Below are positions 11,193 through 21,599 of a stretch of 64,000 nucleotides of DNA, in pieces. Numbering within the stretch: the stretch's first letter is position 1; each line of letters starts with the position of its first letter. This DNA is from Boesenbergia rotunda. Its lineage: Eukaryota; Streptophyta; Magnoliopsida; Zingiberales; Zingiberaceae. The notes beneath the pieces were generated by a model. The model saw only the letters and a list, made by a program, of their open reading frames with translations. It made no database searches and was not told the DNA's origin. The stretch covers positions 38,762 through 102,761 of the forward strand of contig JAGFNQ010004742.1 of assembly GCA_024364735.1 (NCBI GenBank), in the 5' to 3' direction. A program made the translations under genes and the position numbers.

Positions 11193-11204
11193 TGGTATCA
11201 GAGC
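11193..11204 (+). other. Primer binding site, initiator tRNA-Met type
   Basis: TGGTATCAGAGC lies 2 nt after the 5' LTR end. This is the standard match to the 3' end of plant initiator tRNA-Met used by Ty1/copia elements. Confidence 0.9.
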
Positions 11205-11408
11205 AGGTGGCTCAAACTTGGTGCAACCACCAGTTTGAGAAAAAAATTCAAATTTTTGAATTTAAATTTTTTTTTCTCGCTCGAATCTTTCTCGCTAATC
11301 GAGGTTGGTGCAACAACACTCGACTTTTTCGTTATTAATATTCTTCCAGCACTACTAATCCAAGACTTAGTCTTGGAACAAGTTTTTTTTCCTTTTCAGT
11401 TTAATCAA

Positions 11409-12541
11409 ATGACCAACCAAGAATGGAACAGCGCCCGTCCACCGCTCTACTCTGGCGAAAATATCAACTCTTGGAGAAATCAAATGGAATCCCATCTAAA
11501 GGCTCACATGAACATATGGATGATCATCCAAACGGGATTCTCTTTTCCCGTTGAAGATGAGTTATCAATCGAGTGGGACAAACTGGATGAACAAACCCTC
11601 AACCAAATTGAGATTGATACAAGGGCAACTGCAATCCTACAATGTGGCCTAACCAAGGAACAACTCGAACTAGTAGGTCCATTCGGATGTGCTAGAGAAA
11701 TTTAAAAAAAATTGATCAACCTTCATTAAGAGATCTCAGATGAAGAAGAAGATCAGGTAAGTTATTTTGCATTCTCGACTCAAGCTCAAATAGCCGAGAT
11801 AGACTTGACACCCGACTTCGAAATTGACTCCGGATCAGAAGATGAGATAGAATCCGTACCTAACTGCGAATTCGAACCAGAGGTAGAAGACGAATTGACT
11901 GAGACAAAAATGGTAACCGATTTTGAATCTTTTTCAGAATTACAATTAAATAATCAAACTGATACTATAATGGTCGAGAAAGATATAGGGTCTATTGCAG
12001 GAAAAATTCCAAGAGAACCACCAAAGAAGAAGCTTCAACCAGTACCCGAGTCCGACTCAGACTTGGAATCAGAAGACAGTGAAGGAGAACGACCCAAACT
12101 GGTCTGATTGGCTCGTGATCACTACAAGATGTTGAAGAAACAGAAAAGAAAGACGGCTAAAATCAAGGGGGAGATTCCCAACCAGGAATCAAACGGTAAT
12201 GTGGTAAGTTCAAAATTTAAAAATCATATAATATGTTTTAAGTGCAGCGAAATAGGACATTACAAGAATAAGTGCCCCATTCGCAAGAGTCGACCTTCAC
12301 CAAATGGAACCCTCAAGAGTACTGGACAAACAATCGAGAAAGTAAATTTACAATCTTTGAAAATCCAGTATTTACCTCAAATGATGTGATTGAATCTTAT
12401 AAATTAGTTAAAGCAAATTTCAGAAAATTAGAACAAGAAAATGAAACACTGAAACATAAGCTCAAAATGCTAGAAAATTTAATTCATAATCTTGTTGGTT
12501 TCAAAAATCCGGAGTATTACTCCAATTATGATGTTACTTAG
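11409..12541 (+). pseudogene. gag: copia-2 gag, broken
   Basis: I choose the ATG at 11409 (M-T-N-Q-E-W-N) because it lies after the PBS and LTR, and the next residues (P-P-L-Y-S-G-E-N-I-N-S-W) have the usual copia gag start pattern. The first frame ends at 11705. The remainder continues through an acidic stretch (11805-12107), a stop (TGA) at 12105-12107, and a CCHC zinc knuckle C-F-K-C-S-E-I-G-H-Y-K-N-K-C at 12234-12275. Another frame then gives a Leu/Lys/Glu-rich coiled-coil tail to 12541. The central gag region after residue 99 is shortened: little lies between the N-terminal part and the acidic region. At least two stops and frame changes make it non-functional. Gag would form the particle and bind RNA through the knuckle. 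Confidence 0.8.
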
Positions 12542-13224
12542 GTAATTTCTCTGAATTGCTCGCTTGCCTGTTTATCCTTATTATTATGCTTAGACTTAAG
12601 AATAGTTTAAGGATAAACGATTTATTTGAAATTTGAACAACCTAGTATTAGGTGGAGATGAGATGATAGTACGTTAGAGAAGCCCTTCTAATAAGGTCAA
12701 GTATACCCTACTTGGTCTGTTTAGTCTGGTGGAACTAGCCGAAACTACCGATCCAAGACCTAAACTAGTTATACTAGAATTTTCCAAAAAGTAACTTTGA
12801 AAATGAATTTTCGGTAAAAGGCTTTGTCAAGGAAAGGGTTGTTGCTCCAATAAGGCTACGACCAAAGAATGCTTTGTGCCTCGACAAGACCTGGAAGTTG
12901 ATTATCAAAAATCAAATTCAATTTACTATTTAATAAATTTGAATCTAATACAAATTTTAACTAAATCTTAGATACCTGTGTCAAAGTTAATCTTGCAGTT
13001 TTTAATGCTATAATATGCTTCCTGGTTAACATTTTTTTATGTCATTAGTTCATTAATGTTTAAAAGCTAATCTTACATTTTTTAAAAAAATTACAAAATT
13101 CACTTCAATTAACTCATCAAACTATGATCTAGGACTTGATTGATTTAATTACTAATTAGTCAAACTTGGTCAACACAGTCAAACCTAGTCAACGGTCAAA
13201 CTAGTCAACGGTCAAACCCAGGTC
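12542..13224. other. Non-coding spacer where pol would be expected
   Basis: About 680 bp of AT-rich DNA without any pol motif. The deletion that removed pol must lie here or at the gag end. I recognise no other feature. Confidence 0.6.
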
Positions 13225-13389
13225 AACACGGGCGCCCAAAACCTCACGGGCCCCCTACTCGTATTCCAAGGCAGACAAACCTGCCAAAAGGGGCTGACAC
13301 CCTGACTCAGGCGCCCGAGAGGCTCTCGGGCGCCTCAGTCATCACGGGCGCCCTAGAGCCCTCACGAGCGCCCGTGAAACCCTTTATAA
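13225..13389 (+). promoter_or_regulatory. Putative internal promoter: GGCGCC repeats plus TATA-like box
   Basis: Repeats such as ACGGGCGCCC and GGCGCCCGAGAGGCTCTCGGGC lead to CCCTTTATAAGTCC at about 13380-13393, some 110 bp before the predicted ATG. The copia-2 LTR has the same order: GGCGCC-type repeats, then CCCTATATAAAGG. The promoter role is inferred from this resemblance. Confidence 0.55.
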
Positions 13390-13500
13390 GTCCTTCACCT
13401 CTTCCTCATTTGCCACATCAATCCGAATTCACTTCTCTTCCTTCTTCCTTCCAAGGCGACCAAAAGCCCTTCTTGTGTCCTCAATCACCCAACTTTCACA

Positions 13501-14814
13501 ATGTCGCCCAGGTATAATTTATTTACGCATTTTCGATTAATTCTTCTTAATTTCTGTTAATAAATGCAAAATCTTTCTTACTTGCTTAGAAAACGTCGGG
13601 TTACACAAACCAACCCCCAGGCCGAGCCTAACCCGGATCCTAGGTTCCCTACGTTAGCCTTGTTTAATAAATTTGCACAGACCACCTATAAACCAATAAA
13701 AACCAGTTTCTTAAATAAACAATTCTTTGCTCAATCTTGTCCAACTGCTATGGACGCCATTAATTTTTATCGACTCGACCACCTTGTCTACTGTACTCAT
13801 GCAGTCAACACTACTCTGTGTGCTGAGTTTTATAACAACTTAGTCAAAATTGATGACTTTTGTTACTCTACTACTGTACAGTCCATCCCCCTAACTATCA
13901 CACCTACCTTGTTTAATAGATTTCTTGGACTACGACCTTCTTGATGCACTTTTTACTGTTATCCTCCTACTGACCTTCCTTTTGCTGACCCCTATTATCA
14001 TATCACCATGGACACTCTGTATTCCTACTTTTTCGGAGATGCTCGAAACCCGACGGTACAACGATTCCAATCCGTTGATCTCCGCATCCAGGAATACGCT
14101 CTCTATAGAGTTCTGGTCCGATGTATCCTTCCATTGACTACTCGGGATGTCGCGACCATGCGACCTTTCCACACCTTCCTCCTCTCCGCGATGATTCATC
14201 ATCTGAACATAGAAATTGGTCTACACATGTTCCAGACGACCACTTACGCGTCGAGCATATCCACTCATTCTCGAGTGCGTACCCCCTACTGTCACATTAT
14301 CACTTCCCTCCTCCATCACCATGGTCGCGACATCACTGCCGGAGAGGTCATCCAGATGATCGAATTCGACGAGATAGGGTCTAGGAACTTTTCCTTAGTG
14401 GGCATAGATATCTCGGTCGTGGGGGTATTATCGTGGAGACGACAGAGGGCCCGACACCAGGTCGACTCGGACGAGGAGGTTGAGGTCGGCGTAGCCGAGC
14501 TCGCCGTCGAGATCGAGGAGCAGTTACGGGAGACTCCACCACTGACCACTGACCAGCGCTTAGCCCGGATTGAGACTGATGTCCACAGTCTCCAGACAGA
14601 GGTCCACAGTCTCCGAGAGGAGGTAGAGGCACATCTCGTCGAGTTCATGGATGCTCTTCATGCAGAGCACGAAGTGAACCAGGCCTATCACGTCGAATAC
14701 ATGGGCGCCTTACGGGCCGAACGCGACGCGAACCAGGCCTGATACGACGAGATGATGTCTATGTTTCGGTCGTGGCAGCCTGGTCCATTCTTTCCTCCAG
14801 GCCCTTCCTCCTAG
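13501..14814 (+). pseudogene. copia-2 env-like / putative plant transposon protein, two in-frame stops
   Basis: Predicted exon 1 is 13501-13511 (ATGTCGCCCAG, M-S-P-R), the intron 13512-13589 (78 nt, GGTATA donor, TTGCTTAG acceptor, phase 2), and exon 2 starts at 13590 (K-R-R-V-T-Q). The protein resembles the copia-1 ORF at S-C-P-T-A-M-D-A-I-N-F-Y, C-A-E-F-Y-N-N-L and F-L-G-L, and later at P-F-H, P-Y-C-H-I-I-T and D-I-T-A-G-E-V-I. A TGA at 13942-13944 and another at 14740-14742 interrupt one continuous frame that ends with TAG at 14812-14814. The C-terminal part is coiled-coil with a short internal repeat (A-Y-H-V-E-Y-M-G-A-L-R-A-E type). The function is unknown. Two stops without frameshifts suggest moderate age. 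Confidence 0.75.
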
Positions 14815-16303
14815 ACTTGCGTGGTCTCCCAGCTATCCGATTGTACTTCTGACCAGTTGACTTGTTATTGACCTCTTTTTGGTCATTGTGTTGACCAGCT
14901 GACTTCTACTTATCTATTTTATCTACTGGTTATTTATTTACCTGCTGAGTTGTTTACTTCATGCTATGGTGATTTATTTACCTACCAATTCATTCACCTC
15001 ATATTTGAATCATCAGTCAGGGTTGTGCTTAGTAGAATAGGATTATTTTATATTTTTCAAAAATTTGTTTTCCTATTTGTTTAAATTTGTTTCAAAAATT
15101 AGCAATTTGAAAAATCATTTCTTTTATCAAGTTTTTTTTTTAATTTTAAAATGATTTTCCGACTTAGTTTTTATAAAAACTATCTCCTTCAAAACTAGGA
15201 TTTTTGCCCAAAATGGACTTAGCTTAGGCCCTAACTCTAGAACTGCATGCACCTATAGATCTAGAAGCCAGCATCTCACAAGCATCTTTGGGTACTTTGA
15301 TTGATAACCTAGACTGGGTTGAGATGCGTAGGTTTATGCCTTGATTCAAGATGCTTTAAGTCACTATATCTACAGTAATTGGGGCAATAAATACAAGTTG
15401 AACAGCAATCAGGTTAAAGTGTCAAGCTTAGAAAATCTAACTTGATCAGACCACTTAACTTGACTAACCCTAGTGAAAGTTACTGTTTCATAACAGTTAG
15501 TAAGTAGCTAACTGGGTTAAACAGGACCCGAACAAGATCGTTTTAATTTGGTTTGGTTTTTTCTTGAATTCATTAGAGTTGGTTCAATACAGACTTCCAA
15601 TTTTTTAAAAACTAGCTCTAATTCAAAATTTACTTGGAATAATTGTTATCAATATTTTTTGATATATGGCAAAGGGGGAGAGAAAGGAGGAAAGAGAGAG
15701 AAAAAAATTTCTCCAATTTTTTTTTAAAAATATTCTTCTTCAAAAAGTAAAGTAAAATGTCTAAGTGCTTCAAAATTTTGTTTAAGTGCTTCAAAATTGT
15801 TATCTAAGTATCTCAAATTTTTTTAAGTGCTTCAAAAATTTTTTAAGTACTTCGAAATTTTCTTCTAAGCTTTTAAGTGATTTCAAAATTTTCTAAGTGT
15901 TTCAAAACTTTCGAAGAGTTTTTTTCTAAGTAAAATTTTCCTTAGTAAACAAAGTTTGTCTGAGCAAAAATCTTTTATAAATTTTGACGAATGTTTCTAA
16001 GTAAAGTTTTTACTAGAGAACAAATTTTGGCAAAAACTTGTTTAAAAAATTCCTTAAAGAATTTTTCAAATAAAAATATTTTTTTTTGCACAAAGTGTTT
16101 TCAAGCAAATTCTTAAGTGTGCAAAAAGTTTTCCCAAGTAAAAATTCTCAAAAAAAGGGAAATTTAGCTTCATATTTCTTTTTACAAAATTTTTCTAAGT
16201 AAAAAGTTTTCTTAAACAAAACTCTAGGCTTACAAAACTTTTCCAAAAAATTGTCTGAGTTGTTGGAGTGCAAATGCATTTGCTCAATGTTGAAAAACAC
16301 TTA
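14815..16303. other. AT-rich 3' non-coding region of copia-2
   Basis: No gene. From about 15740 to 16260 it is low complexity, with repeated AAGTGCTTCAAAATTTT-like phrases and T-runs. A GGGGGAGAGAAAGGAGG purine tract lies near 15667, likely an early polypurine tract. Confidence 0.6.
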
Positions 16304-17008
16304 GGGAGTGTTTGGGAGAGCTTCTGCTAGCTGCTTTTTAGATTCTGGCTACACAGAAGCACTTTTGAGTGTTTATGAATACCAGATTTTGCTTTAACTT
16401 CTATAACTTTTAGCCAAAAGCTGGAAGCAAGAATTTGATGCTTCTATCTGCTTCTGCTTTTCTATTTATGATATAACATTTAAATAATATAACATTTTAC
16501 CTTATTACCCTTGACCTAATTTTATCTCTCACCTCATTCATTCACGTCGCTTCCCAAATCGGCGGAGGCGGAGCGGAGGCGAAGGTGATTTTTATATTTT
16601 TAAATAAAATTTTATATTTTTATATAATTTATATTTTCAGAATTATATATATATATATATTATATTTATATAAATTATATAATGTTTATTTTTTATTAAT
16701 TTTATATATTTTTTATAAATTATATTATTTTCAGAATTTATTTTTTTTATAAATTATATTTTATTGATAGTATCGAAATTATATTTAAATAATTAAAAAA
16801 TGATTAATTTATATGGTTTAAGGATATTATTGTCATTCAATTAAAACTTAAGCTTGGAAGTACTTATTCTCCCAAACACTCAAACTTTATCTTGTATCAG
16901 CTTTTGACTTCTATTTCCAAACACTGTCTACTTTAGCTTCTTACTAACTTCAAGATAATCACTACAAGAATCACTTTTCAAGAAGCAAAAGCTCTCCCAA
17001 ACACTCCC
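16304..17008. mobile_element. Tourist/PIF-Harbinger-like MITE (705 bp), TSD TTA
   Basis: The terminal inverted repeats begin GGGAGTGTTTGGGAGAGC on both ends; about 24 of the first 25 bases match. TTA flanks both sides (16301-16303 and 17009-17011), the expected PIF/Harbinger duplication. The centre is very AT-rich with no open frame, so it depends on an external transposase. At 705 bp it is long for a Tourist element. Confidence 0.78.
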
Positions 17009-17082
17009 TTAGTCAAACTTAAAGCACTTAGAAAGAAAACCCCGCATATCATTGAAAGGTTCAGGAGGAGAATGTTTATTTC

Positions 17083-17195
17083 AGGGGGAGATAATTGAAA
17101 TTTCATAAGATGCTTTTTGTTGTTAGATATACTATAAAATGTTTTTTAACTTAACTTTTTTGAACCGTGTTGCCATAAATCAAAAAGGGGAAGAT
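17083..17195 (+). promoter_or_regulatory. Polypurine tracts before the copia-2 3' LTR
   Basis: AGGGGGAGATAA near 17084 and AAAAAGGGGAAGA at 17182-17194, the latter next to the LTR start. They act as primers for plus-strand synthesis. Confidence 0.75.
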
Positions 17196-18390
17196 TGTTG
17201 GTGTCGGAAGCACCAAAATCAAACCTGTGTTTTGATAATGGCAAAGGGTTCAGAAGTTAAGGTATTTTGTAATCTAACAATGCTAATCAAGTGTGTAGGT
17301 AAAGTCCTAGGTACACTAGGCACTAAGTCCTGGCCGCAGGCTGAGTAACTAAGTCTTGACGTAAGGTTGGGCACTAAGACCTGGTCGGGGACTGGACACC
17401 GAAGACCTGGTGAGTGAAGCTGGGCACTAAGACATGGTGAGTGAAGTTGGGCAAAAGTTCAACCGGAGGAGCCGGTTGGCAAACAGGTAAATTCTCCCGA
17501 GAAGAGTAGGTGACGACGCGTTCCCCGTAGGAGGGAACATTAGGCGTCAGTTCGACCTAGGGTTCCATTTGGGAAGCCCAAAGTCAGAACCAAGACAACT
17601 CAGGTTGTAAAACATGGTTTAAACTTATCATTTATATGCTTCTTGTGTTTTGGAACTAACCCTGATTGCAGGAACCAAAGAATGAAGGGTTCTACATTCA
17701 GGCGCCTCAATGGAGTGAGACGCCTCACTGGGCTAGGCACCTGTGTTGAGACAAGCACCCCAGCCAAAGAGGGATTCCAGCCATTCGAATCAAACTGCCA
17801 CACAAGCCTCAGGACCAAGTCATTGAGGCGCCTGTGTTAACACAGGCACCCCAGTTAACTCAGGCGCCCTAGTGAAGGGGATAAGCGCTGGTCAAGTTTG
17901 CGGATTGAGGTTCGCGCAGAGGAGGCCACGTATTAGGCGCCCCCTTCAACACAAGCGCCCCTGTTAACCCTATATAAAGGGGTTCACCCCCAAGGCTTCA
18001 AGATCAATTGCTTCCGACACTTTCATTCAAACGCTATGCTCCGACAAGCTCCGTACTCGCGACTTAAGCGCCAATGACGACCCGCTGCTCCAAACATCCA
18101 ACCTCTTCGATCGTCGGTAAAAGTTCATTTTTTTAAGTGTTGTAAATTTTTTTAAATTCTATATTTGTACTCAATTTGTAATCACTTTTATGAAAATATA
18201 GAATTGCCCATCGTAAACGGTCAAGGACCGTGGGCCTTGGAGTAGGAGCCGACTGCGACTCCAAACCAAGTAAAAACAAACAGTGTTAGCAATTGTTTTT
18301 ACTTTTTCCGCTGCGCAATTACTCTCCTTATTTCTGAAAATTTAACGATGAATATTCACCCCCCCTCTATCGATTCAATCCGATCCCACA
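17196..18390 (+). mobile_element. copia-2 3' LTR (1195 bp)
   Basis: It starts TGTTGGTGTCGGAAGCACC after the polypurine tract and ends CCGATCCCACA. It contains GGCGCC-type repeats (17699-17965) and TATATAAAG at 17971-17979. The bases just after it are CTTAT; the matching duplication cannot be tested because the 5' LTR start is missing. Confidence 0.88.
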
Positions 18391-19021
18391 CTTATAATGC
18401 ACCGCAGTTGAGATTTAAATTATAAATGTTTGGGTAACCTTTTAGAGAGCGTAACAGTTGCACTATAGCTTCTGGATCAAAAATTTTCTTTTATTATAGC
18501 AAAAAAAAAGTGGAACCCACCACCCCAACAATCTCACATGATCAACCCCGCGATGATTTGTGAGGAAGTAAATCGGGAAGCTACAATTGACCATTGCGGG
18601 GAGGGCATTTTTCTCGGATTTGCCAAGATTTAAATCCTTGCCCATTGTAGAAATATCTGCCTCATGGTATCCAATTCAACCGTATCCTAGGGTAGAAGAT
18701 TTTTTTTATTTGATCCCTATCAAAGATGGAAGTAGTAGGGTATTATTAAATAATAAGGAAATAAAAAACAATAGAAGAAATATTTCCATCAATTTTTTAA
18801 TAAAGATTTAGATGATCATGATAAAATTAAGTAGGTCAAATAAATATAAAAATTAAAATTTTTATCGTAAAATTTAAATTTTAGAAGTACAATAAGCTTT
18901 AAATGAGATACACAACTGAAAAGTAGTTAAAACATATGATATTCTGATAGAGATATGAAAATACTTAGGGAAATAAGGTATTAAATGACTTACAAAGTTA
19001 TTATAAAAAAATATTTGATTA
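18391..19021. other. Flanking DNA, no gene recognised
   Basis: AT-rich sequence that precedes the solo LTR. It contains the SINE-like stretch listed separately and nothing else I can identify. Confidence 0.5.
18480..18690 (-). mobile_element. Possible SINE-like repeat, reverse orientation
   Basis: Read in reverse, the sequence passes from CCCTAGGATACGG through CTTCCCGATTTACTTCCTC to GGGGTGGTGGGTTCC. The CTTCCCGATTTA phrase is shared with the SINE-like repeats at 45120 and 45975 (CTTCCCGATTTATCC). The boundaries are unclear and the RNA polymerase III boxes are not convincing. Confidence 0.3.
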
Positions 19022-19026
19022 GTAGA

Positions 19027-21461
19027 TGATCTTGTTGCGAAGTGAAGTGGACTACCCAGAGCACACGCGGTCTCCCGAAGATCACGAACTATTGAGGCTG
19101 GCCGCTATCTGCAAGGCAAAAGACCATTAGAACCTGTTGGGGCAATCGACCCAAGTATGATCTGGAGGATCATGGATTTTGATGTGTGTGTCAATATGGT
19201 TATGTTAGAGTTTATTGTGTTCTAATATGTGTATATAAGTGTGCAGGTTTGCAGGTACACATAGACTTGGTTGGATGTCTTCAGGTGAAGGGTGGCATGG
19301 AGGCACGCAAGCGTGCGCATCTGAGGGACCATGGACAAGGCAGGTACGATGAGCCGAGGGAAGCGAACTTCGAGGCGTACGTGAAGGATAGCATTGAGGC
19401 AAGCCGCGGGCTTGTGTGCGTATTCGAGGGACGAGGGCCAAAGTCGAAGAGGGCTTGAAGGCAACGGATCGAGGCTGCTGGAGCAGAGACGATGAGCCGA
19501 GGGACACGGACTTCGAGGCATGCGTGAAGGATGGCATGGAGGCAAGCCGAGGGCTTGCGTGGGCATCTGAGGGACGGGAGCCGAAGATGAAGAGGACGTG
19601 AAGGCAACAGATCGAGACTGCTGATTGAAGAGTAAACCAGGTCGTAAGGGTCCGAGTGTGAGTGTTTGTACTCGGGAACGAAGCCGGGAGGGTTCGAGTT
19701 TTGAGAGAAATGTACTCGGAAAGGGTAACCCTAGGCTTACGGAAGGACCAGCTGACTGCCCCAAGGGCAGTCGACTGGTGATGGCTGGAGATGGCTGGAG
19801 ATTCAAATGTTAGGCGCAATGTTTGAATCTGAGTGGGACCAGTCGACTGCCCCTGGGGCAGTCGACTAGTAGCGGCCATCTTAGAACTCGAATTCTATTT
19901 AAGGGAGCTCGTTTAAGGCTTTCTTTCTTGGCGAAACTTGCTTGATAAAAGCTTGTTAGTAGCCTGTATTGCTCAGGTAGTGTCCAGGAATTATGGTGAG
20001 GTTTCTCCACTCACAAGGAGCTACGAGATCTAGTCGGAGGTGCTCCGGGGAATCATCCACCGACGGATTAGAGATCACCCACCTTACGGGCAGCCATGGA
20101 GTAAGAGTTCTATCTCCGAACAACGTAAATAGGTGTGTTCTTTCTTCGTTAGGTTTTGTTTTTATTTAGTATATTCCGCTTGCGCACTAACAATTATAGG
20201 AAGAAACCCGAAAGACGCTATTCACCCCGCCCTCTAGCTTGACGGTCACGATCTTACAGAACCCGCTGGGAAAAGTCTCTGGCAAGGCACTCCGACGGTC
20301 AAGTCAGTCCTCGGTGGCGGAAGAGCAGCAAAGGCAATAGAACAGTAGCGAAAATACTATTGCGCGTACCTGGGGGATACGGAGTAGCGAAAATACTATA
20401 GCCGGGGGAGCTGACAGCTTCTGCCCAATCTGCCACCTTTTGTCGCATAGCGAGGACAGGGAAAGGCCTGCCCAGAGGTGGCAGGATAATGTGTTGCATA
20501 CCGGAATAAGGAAATGAGTGTTGTCAACTTATGGGTGGGCGCCGTCAGGCGCCGCTCGGTCTAACACCAACGTATGTGGTCGCAGTACGGGGGGACAGGG
20601 TATGGTAGGGAAATCATGGCGTCAGTGAGATACTCACGATTCGGGCCTGAATGGTACTTGACCTGCGTCGACCTCGTACAGCTTCTGCGAGCCTTATGTC
20701 AGGGAGTGGTTGTTCTGATAAGTCATGACAAGAACCTTAGACAACTTGGCTTCCCGAGTTAAGGAAGGCTTTTCGAGCGAAGGTAGGCTTCCCGAGTCGT
20801 GGTGCGCGCGGTTCGGGATGAAGGTCCGAACTTGGCTGATCGGGGATTATCTGGTAAATGACCGAGTACTCTTCTAGCTCGAGGTACTTCTGACTCGGGG
20901 ACCTCATGACGTGATGATACTCTGAGTGGAGACTTCTCTGGCTCGGGAGGACCTCAGGAGCGTTGGCCGCCACGCGTTCAGCTGGGCCCCGAGCCGAGAA
21001 GTGGGCGGGGGCATGCCCGCCTACAGCTTGTACGAGGGTGAGAATTTGGACCATCGGTCGGATTATACCGAGGGAGCGTGGGTCGCAACGCGTCTGACTA
21101 GGAACCGAGCCGAGAGGTGCGCCGGAGCAGATTCGCCTATAACTTCAGGATACTTTGAGTTGAAACTCCCTTGACTCGGGAGTGCTAAAGCTTAGTGATG
21201 TTGTGAGTCGAGACTTCTCCAACTCGGGATTCCCCTGATTAGGAACTCTCCGGCCCCGGACTTCTAGGGCTCAGGGGCCTTCGGGGCTTCTGGCCCTCTT
21301 TGCCTTGGTCAGGGCCAATGCTTCCTCACGTTAGGGGGAAATGGGTCGATCTGCCTATATGACCCTATATTCGACGAGCTCCTGGGGCCCACAAACCTAC
21401 CTCCTCCTGACAGGTTGCCAGGCTGCCGGGCCGGGCCACACATAAGCTAGCCCGGGATCAG
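19027..21461 (-). mobile_element. Solo LTR of a Ty3/gypsy (Tat-type) element, TSD GTAGA, interrupted
   Basis: It starts TGATCTTGTTGCGAAG and ends CCCGGGATCA, matching the gypsy-1 LTR edges. GTAGA flanks both ends (19022-19026 and 21462-21466), and no internal element sequence is present, so it is a solo LTR left by recombination. Without the nested insertion it is about 1.3 kb, longer and more divergent than the two gypsy-1 LTRs. Orientation is given relative to gypsy-1. Confidence 0.85.
19135..20258 (+). mobile_element. Solo copia-type LTR nested in the gypsy solo LTR, TSD GAACC
   Basis: It begins TGTTGGGGCAATCG and ends CACGATCTTACA, with GAACC on both sides (19130-19134, 20259-20263). The target sequence is uninterrupted (TTAGAACCCGC) at about 26945 and 40757 in the gypsy-1 LTRs, which serve as empty-site controls. 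It carries two GTCGACTGCCCC-type palindromes near 19745-19870 upstream of TATTTAAGG, the same layout as the other Sirevirus-like LTRs. The 224-aa and similar open frames inside it are artefacts. Confidence 0.9.
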
Positions 21462-21599
21462 TAGAGGATAAATATTCTAGTTCCTTTATATAAGAATAAA
21501 GGAGAAATATAAAATTTTGCAAACTATGTGAGTATTAAATTAATGAGTGATACCATGAAATTTTGAAAAAGCGTAATAGAAAAAGACTAAGGAAGGAGA

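Larger units (their letters stand above)
10050..18390 (+). mobile_element. copia-2: pol-less Sirevirus-like retrotransposon
   Basis: The element has a 5' LTR (first about 111 bp missing), an initiator-Met primer binding site, a broken gag with a zinc knuckle, no protease, integrase or RT at all, a broken env-like gene, polypurine tracts and a complete 3' LTR. The two LTRs are clearly related along their length. A MITE sits in the 3' non-coding part. It is a non-autonomous derivative, by deletion of pol. Confidence 0.85.

Noticed and set aside
19205..19879. Open frames of 224, 194 and 108 codons on the minus strand
   Set aside because: They overlap each other in different frames within a solo LTR with repeated segments.
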